From: JBKCHH01 sp046302855
GTDB taxonomy: Bacteria; Pseudomonadota; Alphaproteobacteria; Rickettsiales; UBA8987
Reading direction: 5' to 3'
Length of the DNA stretch: 23,302 nucleotides
NCBI GenBank assembly: GCA_046302855.1
Contig: JBKCHH010000086.1
Coordinates: 1-23,302, forward strand
Position numbers and translations under genes: made by a program. The stretch's first letter is position 1, and each line of letters begins with the position of its first letter. Positions 1-5,610 of this stretch are shown here, piece after piece. The notes beneath the pieces are model-generated. The model worked only from the letters and a program-made list of their open reading frames with translations, made no database searches and was not told where the DNA came from.

Positions 1-2
1 TA

Positions 3-722
3 GTAAATCAAGTAGCTATTCCAGAGCAGAAACCAGAAGAAAAAAAGGGTGGTATATTACCTTGGTTAAAGGGAAAGCTTGGCTCTGAAAAAAAACATGA
101 ACCATTAGCACAGCCCATTCAACCTATACAACCATTAGAAGCTCCAGTTGCTGTAGAAAATCCAATTCCAGAAAATACCCCGCCACAAGAGGCAAAACCT
201 TTACCTTGGCATAATAAAACTCCTGCTCCAACTCCTACTTCTGCACCAACGCCAACCCCTAAACCAACACAAGTAAAGGTTGAAGAAAAAAAACCAGAAG
301 CTCAAAACAACATTAAAATTGAAAATATAATTTCTAATCCAAAGGTTTTAAAACAAAAGAATGAGGTTAAGCAAGAACCAGCAAATGAATCTAGCTATAA
401 GCTGTTTGGTGAAACTGGTGGCAGTAGGGTAGTTCTTGAATTTAATGGGGATGACCAAATCTTAAATAAAGATCAAATATTACTAATTAACGCCTTAAAT
501 GATAAGCTAACCAATTCCCCAGAAGTAAGGGTGGCGGTAGAAAGCTATGCTGGTAAGGCAGAGCTTGAATCTTTTGCCAGAAAAATTGCTTTAAAAAGGG
601 CGTTAGAGGTAAGAAAAATTATCAAAAGTGCCGATATTGATAAGAAAAGAATCATCATAAAGGTGATAGACTTCTCTAATGCAGGAAGCAACGCTAACAA
701 GATTTTGATTAGAGAGTTATAG
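3..722 (+). CDS. OmpA-like C-terminal domain protein, 5' end outside window
   Basis: The frame is open from the first complete codon at position 3 to the TAG at 720-722, so the start lies left of the window and 239 codons are visible. The first half is low-complexity and rich in Pro, Lys and Glu, with a Thr-Pro/Ala-Pro run at 219-272, typical of a flexible periplasm-spanning linker. The last ~100 residues resemble an OmpA-like peptidoglycan-binding fold: a strand (RVVLEFNGDDQ), a helix, then RVAVESYAG and a helix rich in Arg/Ala (KIALKRALEVRKII), ending in a strand with IIIKVID. A GTG at 531 would give only 63 residues and would cut the domain, so it is not the start. fzlA follows after 40 bases, probably in the same transcript. 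Domain assignment is by pattern only; the exact function is unknown. Confidence 0.6.
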   Translation, partial: VNQVAIPEQKPEEKKGGILPWLKGKLGSEKKHEPLAQPIQPIQPLEAPVAVENPIPENTPPQEAKPLPWHNKTPAPTPTSAPTPTPKPTQVKVEEKKPEAQNNIKIENIISNPKVLKQKNEVKQEPANESSYKLFGETGGSRVVLEFNGDDQILNKDQILLINALNDKLTNSPEVRVAVESYAGKAELESFARKIALKRALEVRKIIKSADIDKKRIIIKVIDFSNAGSNANKILIREL

Positions 723-762
723 GCTATTTTTGATAGATAGAATCCAAGGAGGCAAATTTCCT

Positions 763-1434
763 ATGTTTGTTTTATACCATTATTCGCTTTGCCCATTTAG
801 TAGAAAGGCAAGGATGGTTCTTGCCGAAAAAAAGCTAGATTTTCAACTAAAGCTAGAGCAGTTTTGGAAAAGGGAGCAAGAGCTGTTAATTCTAAATCCA
901 TCAGGTGAGGTGCCAATTTTAATAGAAAATGGCAAAAACACTGTTTGTGGTGGGCAGATAATAGCTGAATATTTAGAAGAAACCCACCCAGAAACCACCA
1001 ATTTAATTGGCACTTCTGCCCTGCATAGGGCGGAGGTTAGAAGAATTTCTGCTTGGTTTGATGAAAAGTTTTATACTGAGGTTGGCAAATATATTTTAGA
1101 AGAAAGAATCTACAAGTTTTTAAAAAACCAAGGCCCGCCTAATTCTAACCACCTAAGGGTGGCCTCCAACAACCTAAACATTCACCTAGACTATATAAAG
1201 TTTTTGCTAAAAAAACACAAATGGCTATGTGGCGAAAATTTCTCTCTGGCAGATATAACCGCCTTTTGCCATCTATCTAGCCTAGATTACTTAAATGAAA
1301 TCAACTGGCATAACTATAAACCAGTAAAGGAATGGTATAGTTTAATAAAATCAAGACCCAGCTTTAAAACCATTTTAGAAGATAGAATCCCGAATTTTTC
1401 ACCAGCCAAACATTATTCATTGCTAGATTTTTAA
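763..1434 (+). CDS. fzlA: FzlA, GST-fold FtsZ-binding division protein
   Basis: A 223-residue protein of glutathione-S-transferase fold. Residues 1-78 are the thioredoxin-like domain (LYHYSLCPFSRKAR, then NPSGEVPIL), and about 90-200 the helical domain. The features that separate FzlA from ordinary GSTs are visible: RAEVRRISAWFDEKFY, the HLDYIKFLL segment, SLADITAFCHLSSLDYL, IKSRPSF, and the C-terminal tail ending HYSLLDF. In Caulobacter FzlA binds FtsZ filaments, links Z-ring activity to septal cell-wall synthesis, and needs its C-terminus; it is not thought to be a real glutathione transferase. The ATG at 763 is preferred to an upstream TTG at 730 because a strong AAGGAGG lies at 746-752, ten bases before it. 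The gene is convergent with ssrA. Confidence 0.85.
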   Translation: MFVLYHYSLCPFSRKARMVLAEKKLDFQLKLEQFWKREQELLILNPSGEVPILIENGKNTVCGGQIIAEYLEETHPETTNLIGTSALHRAEVRRISAWFDEKFYTEVGKYILEERIYKFLKNQGPPNSNHLRVASNNLNIHLDYIKFLLKKHKWLCGENFSLADITAFCHLSSLDYLNEINWHNYKPVKEWYSLIKSRPSFKTILEDRIPNFSPAKHYSLLDF

Positions 1435-1475
1435 ATAAAAAACAGAGCTTTTTTCTGTTGATCGGGAAAAGCTCT
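1433..1475 (-). terminator. Rho-independent terminator of ssrA
   Basis: On the minus strand AGAGCTTTT (1475-1467) pairs perfectly with AAAAGCTCT (1452-1444) around a 14-base loop, followed by GTTTTTTATTT (1443-1433). The T-rich tail is on the minus strand only, so it ends the ssrA transcript rather than fzlA, whose stop codon it touches. Confidence 0.8.
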
Positions 1476-1479
1476 AGAA

Positions 1480-1672
1480 AACCGCGTTAACCGCTTCTAC
1501 TCTTCGTCTTATAAAAGACTACTAGGCAGCAACAGCCACAGGCGCGAAGTTATCGTTGGCCTTTATTAAGTTTGAACAGTTCGCTGTTTTTTTGCAAAAA
1601 CAACCAGCCGTAGTCTCAACTGAGCGAATTCTAATTCGTTTTTACCACACATGTCAAAACTAACTCGCCCCC
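1480..1672 (-). ncRNA. ssrA: tmRNA coding piece
   Basis: The mature 5' end is set at 1672 by acceptor-stem pairing (GGGGGCG). It is followed by AGTTAGTTTTGACA, matching the D-loop-like start of tmRNAs. The tag frame runs from GCC at 1560 to TAG at 1524-1522. A GTCTT-TTAT-AAGAC hairpin follows the stop. The 3' end near 1480 is an estimate from the terminator position and the usual ~200-nt length. Confidence 0.85.
1522..1560 (-). other. tmRNA tag-peptide reading frame (ANDNFAPVAVAA)
   Basis: Twelve codons, from the resume codon GCC (1560-1558) to the stop TAG, encode ANDNFAPVAVAA. With the alanine donated by the charged tmRNA, the tag would be A-ANDNFAPVAVAA. The ANDNFA start and the small hydrophobic AVAA end are those expected for ClpXP-recognised alphaproteobacterial tags. 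Confidence 0.92.
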
Positions 1673-1698
1673 ACCATAACACAATAACTATTGAATTT

Positions 1699-1778
1699 TG
1701 GTGGAGGCGCCGAGTTCCGCCCTCGGGTCCAATATGCTTATTCTACGCAGAACCTTATCGCCATACCTATCGCTAGGA
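1699..1778 (-). ncRNA. ssrA: tmRNA acceptor piece
   Basis: About 80 nt, from the predicted transcription start near 1778 to the encoded CCA end at 1699. It carries a CCTA-GCGA-TAGG hairpin (1777-1766), a T arm with stem CCGAG/CUCGG and the non-canonical seven-base loop GGCGGAA (loop at 1721-1715), and the 3' acceptor strand CGCCUCC-ACCA (1709-1699). A non-standard T loop is a known trait of two-piece tmRNAs. The 5' end is inferred from the promoter position. Confidence 0.88.
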
Positions 1779-1784
1779 GTACAC

Positions 1785-1813
1785 ATTATAACATTAAATC
1801 CACAAAAATTCAA
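1785..1813 (-). promoter_or_regulatory. Sigma-70-type promoter of ssrA
   Basis: On the minus strand a -35 TTGAAT (1813-1808) and a perfect -10 TATAAT (1790-1785) are separated by 17 bases. The predicted start near 1778 agrees with the expected 5' end of the acceptor piece. Confidence 0.8.
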
Positions 1814-1855
1814 TAGATAAAAATCACTAGGGAGGTGGCTATAACTAGCTCTTAC

Positions 1856-1888
1856 CGTCATGAGCCGAGCGGAAGCGTAGCAATCCAG
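1856..1888 (+). repeat. Palindromic-type dispersed repeat, copy A
   Basis: Begins CGTCATGAGCCGAGCGG and ends GCGTAGCAATCCAG, the hallmark ends of the GTCATTGCGAG...GCAATCC repeats found in Rickettsiales and some other bacteria. It faces copy B in opposite orientation across a 44-base spacer, so the pair (CAATCCAG / CTGGATTG) can form one large hairpin. It lies just upstream of the ssrA promoter. Confidence 0.7.
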
Positions 1889-1908
1889 TTTATAAATACA
1901 ATGTTTTT

Positions 1909-1968
1909 GGCATCTTTTTTGAATTTTATTTCCTGGATTGCCATGCAGAGCCTTACTCTGCTCGCAAT
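1909..1968 (-). repeat. Palindromic-type dispersed repeat, copy B, split by the IS element
   Basis: Read on the minus strand this copy starts beyond the IS at 3029 (ATCGTC), continues after the IS with ATTGCGAGCAGAGTAAGGC, and ends GCAATCCAG plus a tail GAAATAAAATTCAAAAAAGA. The tail is nearly the same as that of copy C at 22768-22790. Removing the IS and one GCAAT restores a continuous repeat. It holds an internal palindrome, GCAGAG...CTCTGC, at 1945-1961. Confidence 0.72.
1964..1968. repeat. Left target-site duplication GCAAT
   Basis: GCAAT directly abuts the left inverted repeat and is repeated at 3019-3023 directly after the right inverted repeat, giving a 5-bp target duplication. Confidence 0.85.
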
Positions 1969-1998
1969 TGTAAAGGTTCACTAACTCGATGACAAGGG
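1969..1998 (+). repeat. Left terminal inverted repeat of the IS481-like element
   Basis: Thirty bases starting TGTAAAGGTTCACTAACTCG are matched without mismatch by the reverse complement of 2989-3018. The match breaks at base 31 (G versus A). Confidence 0.92.
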
Positions 1999-2026
1999 GT
2001 ATAAAAAAAATAACCCTGGAGGAAAA

Positions 2027-2980
2027 ATGAAACTAAACAGTAATGACACGACGAAAGACAAGCTGATTGTAAGCAAATGGATGCATTTATTTGCAGAATA
2101 CGAGATTGTGAAAAGAGGCAAGCACGAGCATTTCAAGCTTGTAGGGCAGTTCTACAAGGCTCACCGCACTAACCGGCAGACTTTTAGCAAATATTACAAT
2201 CGCTATTTACAAGATCAAAGCTTTGAATCTTTGTTGCCAAAAAGAAGAGGTCCCAAATGGAAAAGCCGCAGAGTTTTGCCAGAAATTGAGCAGAAGGTTG
2301 TGGAGCAACGCCAAAAAGGTATTAACAAATACGAAATTTATGCGATTTTGAAGCCCATTTTAAAAGAAAAAACCCCTTCACCCAGCACGATTTATCGCAT
2401 AAGTAAAAGAAATAATTTAAATAAACTAAATGTAAAAATGAAAGAGGAAAAACGCAAAATAATCAAGGAGAAGCTTGGTGAGCTTGGACATTTAGACTGT
2501 CATTACCTAAGTAAAGACTTAATAATTGGTGATGGAAAAAGGTATTATCTACTTGGTTTAATTGATGATGCTAGTAGAATTGCTTGGGTTGAAGTAATAG
2601 ACCGCTTAACCTCTCTGGACGCCATGTTCGCCACCTTAAAGAGTATAAACCTACTCAAGGCCGAATACGGTATAAAATTCAAAGAAATCATGACGGATAA
2701 CGGCTCTGAGTTTGCCTCTAAGAACAATATCTTAGAACATCCAGTCGAAAGGCTTTTCTTTGAACTTGGCGTAAAACATGTGTACACCAGACCTTACCGC
2801 CCGCAAACCAATGGCAAAATAGAACGCTTCTGGCGTACCCTAAACCAAGACCTGATAGACTACACAACCTTTGACTCCCTAGATCAATTCAAAAATGAAC
2901 TCAACCAATATCTACAATATTACAATAACTTAAGACCTCATCAATCTTTAAATGGACAAACTCCAAATTCCTATGTATAA
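2027..2980 (+). CDS. IS481-like family DDE transposase
   Basis: A 317-residue transposase. About residues 1-130 form helix-turn-helix-like DNA-binding segments (YKAHRTNRQTFSKYYNRY, then PSPSTIYRISKRNN). The integrase core follows, with catalytic D157 (LGHLDCHY), D224 (MTDNGSEF) and E266 (TNGKIERFW), and ends with YYNNLRPHQSLNGQTP, usual for IS481/IS3-type integrases. GGAGG at 2018-2022 lies four bases before the ATG. The stop at 2978-2980 lies eight bases before the right inverted repeat. No frameshift or internal stop is present, so the element may be active. One ORF rather than the two overlapping ORFs of IS3 favours IS481, but the exact family needs a database comparison. Confidence 0.88.
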   Translation: MKLNSNDTTKDKLIVSKWMHLFAEYEIVKRGKHEHFKLVGQFYKAHRTNRQTFSKYYNRYLQDQSFESLLPKRRGPKWKSRRVLPEIEQKVVEQRQKGINKYEIYAILKPILKEKTPSPSTIYRISKRNNLNKLNVKMKEEKRKIIKEKLGELGHLDCHYLSKDLIIGDGKRYYLLGLIDDASRIAWVEVIDRLTSLDAMFATLKSINLLKAEYGIKFKEIMTDNGSEFASKNNILEHPVERLFFELGVKHVYTRPYRPQTNGKIERFWRTLNQDLIDYTTFDSLDQFKNELNQYLQYYNNLRPHQSLNGQTPNSYV

Positions 2981-2988
2981 AACCACAT

Positions 2989-3018
2989 CCCTTGTCATCG
3001 AGTTAGTGAACCTTTACA
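2989..3018 (-). repeat. Right terminal inverted repeat of the IS481-like element
   Basis: Reverse complement begins TGTAAAGGTTCACTAACTCG and is identical over 30 bases to the left end at 1969-1998. It is followed directly by the second GCAAT. Confidence 0.92.
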
Positions 3019-3023
3019 GCAAT
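3019..3023. repeat. Right target-site duplication GCAAT
   Basis: Identical to 1964-1968. It is followed by GACGAT (3024-3029), which completes the interrupted palindromic repeat copy B. Confidence 0.85.
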
Positions 3024-3091
3024 GACGATCTGTTGCCAAAAAACCCTTTCTTTTATTCTAAAAATAATGCTAATTTTGCAAGCATTCAAAG

Positions 3092-4645
3092 ATGCAAAAT
3101 ATGTTCGGCTTTAAAATTGGAAAAAATAATGGCTTTGATATCACCATTCCCTTTATATCCATTAGTAGTAATGGTGATATAAAAAAAACCAATGAAGCCT
3201 TTGGTGAATATAAAAACCTTATTGGCAAAAATCTATTTCAGAAACTTTCAGAAAATAAAAAAGAGGCTTTTAAAGATGCCTTTTTTGATAATAACGAGGC
3301 GGTATTTTATGACCTTGAGTTTAAAGATGAGGAAAAAAATTATTTCTTCCGCTTTTTTAAGGGTGGTAAACCTACAGAAGATACTTACGGGCTATTTTTT
3401 GTTGATATATCTAAAATAAATGAGCTTGAAGCTCAAATTATCCAATCACAAAAAATGCAGGCAGTGGGGCAGTTGGCAGGTGGCATTGCCCATGATTTCA
3501 ACAATATTTTAACTGCCATAATTGGCTTTTGCGATTTGTTACTGTCTAGGGTAACGCCAAGTGATCCTTCCTTTGCTGATTTAATGCAGATAAAGCAAAA
3601 TTCTAACCGTGCCGCTTGGCTGGTGGGGCAATTACTTGCCTTTTCTAGAAAGCAAACCATGCAACCAAAAGTAATTAACATCACAGATGAAATTGCGGAA
3701 GTATCTAATTTAATTAGGCGGTTAATAGGGGCAAATATCAATTTAAATATAAGCTACGCTAAAGATTTGTGGGATATAAAGGTTGATAAGGTGCAACTAG
3801 AGCAGGTGCTAATTAACTTGGCGGTAAATGCAAGGGACGCAATGCAACAAATGGGTGGCGAACTTATAATTAGAACCTCTAACCTTAATGTAAAATCACC
3901 CAAAGATATTCCAAAACTTTTCCCGCAAGATACCTACTTTCCAGAAGATGACGCAAGGGTGCAAAATGGTGAATATGTACTAATGGAGGTAATAGATAAT
4001 GGCACTGGCATAGAAAAATCTGTGGCAGAAAAGGTTTTTGAGCCATTTTTTACCACTAAAGATGTGGGCAAGGGAACTGGACTTGGTCTTTCTACTGTTT
4101 ATGGCATTATAAAGCAAACCGGTGGCTATATATATTTTTCATCCAAGCCAGATAACTTAAAAAGGCAAGAAAAGGGTGGCACTGCCTTTTACATTCTATT
4201 TAAAAGGTATAAGAAAGAAGAGGAGGAAATTGTATTTGAAATTGAACCAGTAAAACAAGAAACTATAGATTTAACAGGAAGTGGCACAGTTTTAATTGTG
4301 GAAGATGAGCCATCTGTTAGAATGTTTGCCCACAGAGCACTTGGCAATAAGGGTTATAAAATACTAGAGGCAGATTCTGGTAACCAAGGTTACGAAATTA
4401 TTAAGGCAAGGGGTGGCAAGGTAGATTTAATTATTACCGATGTTGTAATGCCAGGTATTACTGGCCCTTCAATGATAGAAAAGGTGTTGTCGGAATATCC
4501 CAAAATAAAGGTGATTTTTATTTCTGGCTATGGCGAAGATGTGTTTTTAAAGTCCTTTGGTCAAAAAAGAGATTTTAACTTTCTTGCCAAGCCTTTTTCT
4601 CTAAAAGACTTGGTAAATAAGGTTAAAGAGGTTCTAAGCCATTGA
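3092..4645 (+). CDS. cckA: CckA-type hybrid histidine kinase, N-terminus shortened
   Basis: CckA is the hybrid kinase that feeds phosphate through ChpT to CtrA and CpdR in the alphaproteobacterial cell cycle. Visible in 517 residues: one PAS-like region (about 20-110), a HisKA dimerisation helix with H134 in GGIAHDFNNIL, an ATPase domain with N-box INLAVNARDAM (241-251), DNGTGI (302-307) and GKGTGLGLS (327-335), then a C-terminal receiver with acidic D405/E406, phosphate acceptor D450 (ITDVVMPG) and K500 (LAKPF). The HDFNN box fused to a receiver is typical of CckA. Caulobacter CckA is nearly 700 residues with N-terminal membrane segments and two PAS domains; none of the membrane part is visible here. 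The ATG at 3092 (or 3101) has no clear ribosome site, an in-frame stop lies at 3071-3073, and the IS ends 73 bases upstream. The start is therefore uncertain and the gene may be truncated at its 5' end. Confidence 0.82.
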   Translation: MQNMFGFKIGKNNGFDITIPFISISSNGDIKKTNEAFGEYKNLIGKNLFQKLSENKKEAFKDAFFDNNEAVFYDLEFKDEEKNYFFRFFKGGKPTEDTYGLFFVDISKINELEAQIIQSQKMQAVGQLAGGIAHDFNNILTAIIGFCDLLLSRVTPSDPSFADLMQIKQNSNRAAWLVGQLLAFSRKQTMQPKVINITDEIAEVSNLIRRLIGANINLNISYAKDLWDIKVDKVQLEQVLINLAVNARDAMQQMGGELIIRTSNLNVKSPKDIPKLFPQDTYFPEDDARVQNGEYVLMEVIDNGTGIEKSVAEKVFEPFFTTKDVGKGTGLGLSTVYGIIKQTGGYIYFSSKPDNLKRQEKGGTAFYILFKRYKKEEEEIVFEIEPVKQETIDLTGSGTVLIVEDEPSVRMFAHRALGNKGYKILEADSGNQGYEIIKARGGKVDLIITDVVMPGITGPSMIEKVLSEYPKIKVIFISGYGEDVFLKSFGQKRDFNFLAKPFSLKDLVNKVKEVLSH

Positions 4646-4674
4646 TGGGTGTGTTTAATATCAAGACCATAGGT

Positions 4675-5562
4675 TCATAACCTAAGCAAATTATTAACTG
4701 AAATGGAAAAGCCAAAGGAGGGGATTTTAGAATCATCTTTATCAACATCGTCTATAAAATAAGCACCACCCCGCCCAATTTCTTCTCTTTCTCCATGATT
4801 CACCCCATAAATAGTAAAGGCTAGTGAAGAATCATAGCTATAGTCTAAAATATCCAATAAATCATAAGAAAAATCCACTCCACTGGTTTTAAGTTTAGAG
4901 AGGTTTTTATAAAGTGGGGGGAGGGTTTTTTCCGCCACGCCAAATAAAGAATTTTCTATTATAGAGTAAATTTTTTTGTAATTTTGTAAGCCAGTTAAAT
5001 TCTTTTGCTTAATTGCCCTTAGCAGTTCTTGCTGTTTTTCTTCAGTTAAATTTAGCTCCTCTACTAGTTCTTTTAATAAATAGGGGAAGTTAAGGTTAAT
5101 AATTATCTTATCTAACTTTAGCTTTTTTAAAACCGCAACTAGCATTTTAAAAAACGAAATGATGTCATTTTCTTTGGAACCAATAATTTCAAGCCCAAGT
5201 TGGGTAATTTGCCTATCTTTATACAGGTCTTCGGTCTTTAGCCTTAGCACCTGCCCACTATAACATAGTTTTAGGGGGAATTTATTGCCAAGCATACCAG
5301 ATTTTATGATTCTTGCAATTTGTGGAGTAATGTCTGAGCGGAAAACAAGGTTCTGCTCGGTATTAATATCAAATAGTTTAAAGCTATTTTTTTGCTCTTC
5401 TGCCGTATTTTCATATTCGGCAATAGCTGGCTTTACTAGTTTAAAGCCATTTTTTTGAAAGGCAGAAACAAAAAGGTTAATTATGGCAAATTCCCTTTCA
5501 GCCTCAACTGGCAATAAATCTCTAAAACCAGAGGGGAGTAATTTTGTATTATTGTTTTTCAT
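4675..5562 (-). CDS. hisZ: ATP phosphoribosyltransferase regulatory subunit HisZ
   Basis: A 295-residue paralogue of the histidyl-tRNA synthetase catalytic domain. It starts with LLPSGFRDLLPVEAE, has FRSDITPQIARI where HisRS has its LRPEFT segment, and ends in SFGFSISVNNLLRL in place of the HisRS motif 3 GFAGGVERL, so the catalytic arginine is missing. The C-terminal anticodon-binding domain is absent. HisZ joins the short form of HisG to give an active, histidine-inhibited ATP phosphoribosyltransferase, the first step of histidine synthesis. It is short for the family, and hisG is not in the window. It converges with cckA (29 bases apart) and is divergent from the lolC-like gene (48 bases). 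A true HisRS lies at 9791-11050, so the two paralogues can be told apart directly. Confidence 0.82.
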   Translation of the reverse strand: MKNNNTKLLPSGFRDLLPVEAEREFAIINLFVSAFQKNGFKLVKPAIAEYENTAEEQKNSFKLFDINTEQNLVFRSDITPQIARIIKSGMLGNKFPLKLCYSGQVLRLKTEDLYKDRQITQLGLEIIGSKENDIISFFKMLVAVLKKLKLDKIIINLNFPYLLKELVEELNLTEEKQQELLRAIKQKNLTGLQNYKKIYSIIENSLFGVAEKTLPPLYKNLSKLKTSGVDFSYDLLDILDYSYDSSLAFTIYGVNHGEREEIGRGGAYFIDDVDKDDSKIPSFGFSISVNNLLRL

Positions 5563-5610
5563 AAAAATATCAATAGAGTAAATATTAGTTTATATAAAAT
5601 GCCCCAATAA

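Larger units (their letters stand above)
1444..1778 (-). ncRNA. ssrA: Permuted two-piece tmRNA gene (ssrA precursor)
   Basis: tmRNA rescues stalled ribosomes, acting first as an alanyl-tRNA and then as an mRNA that adds a degradation tag. Here the order is circularly permuted, as known for alphaproteobacteria: the piece with the T arm and CCA end comes first (1778-1699), then a short spacer (1698-1673), then the piece with the 5' acceptor strand and tag frame (from 1672). Across the pieces GGGGGCG (1672-1666) pairs with CGCCUCC (1709-1703) as a 7-bp acceptor stem including a G3-U70 wobble, the identity mark for alanyl-tRNA synthetase, followed by encoded ACCA. AUGUGU (1651-1646) can pair with GCAUAU (1737-1732) as the start of helix P2. 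The tag frame encodes ANDNFAPVAVAA, close to alphaproteobacterial tags. Promoter and terminator are both recognisable. Mature outer ends are estimated. Confidence 0.93.
1969..3018 (+). mobile_element. Complete IS481-like insertion sequence, 1050 bp
   Basis: Bounded by perfect 30-bp terminal inverted repeats at 1969-1998 and 2989-3018 (outer end TGTAAAGGTTCACTAACTCG) and by a 5-bp direct repeat GCAAT on both sides. It holds one intact transposase gene that fills nearly the whole element. The intact frame, perfect ends and identical target duplication suggest recent insertion. It entered a palindromic repeat between ssrA and cckA. Confidence 0.92.

Noticed and set aside
1688..1981. 97-residue minus-strand ORF
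   Set aside because: It runs from the IS left end through the repeat and across the ssrA promoter and acceptor piece. The RNA evidence is far stronger, and the protein has no recognisable features.
1964..3023. tmRNA gene used as an integration site for a genomic island
   Set aside because: Islands integrate at the 3' end of ssrA. This insertion lies upstream of the ssrA promoter, carries a DDE transposase and made a 5-bp duplication, so it is ordinary transposition.
3033..3059. Promoter for cckA (TTGCCA, 15 bases, TATTCT)
   Set aside because: Spacing is too short and the -10 is weak; in DNA this AT-rich such matches arise by chance.
2952..3182. 76-residue plus-strand ORF across the right IS end
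   Set aside because: It joins the transposase tail in another frame, the inverted repeat and the cckA start region. It is a chance frame, though its middle part was considered when judging the cckA 5' end.
4670..4684. TAGGTT-CAT-AACCTA hairpin as a terminator between cckA and hisZ
   Set aside because: The stem is only six pairs and no T-run follows on either strand.
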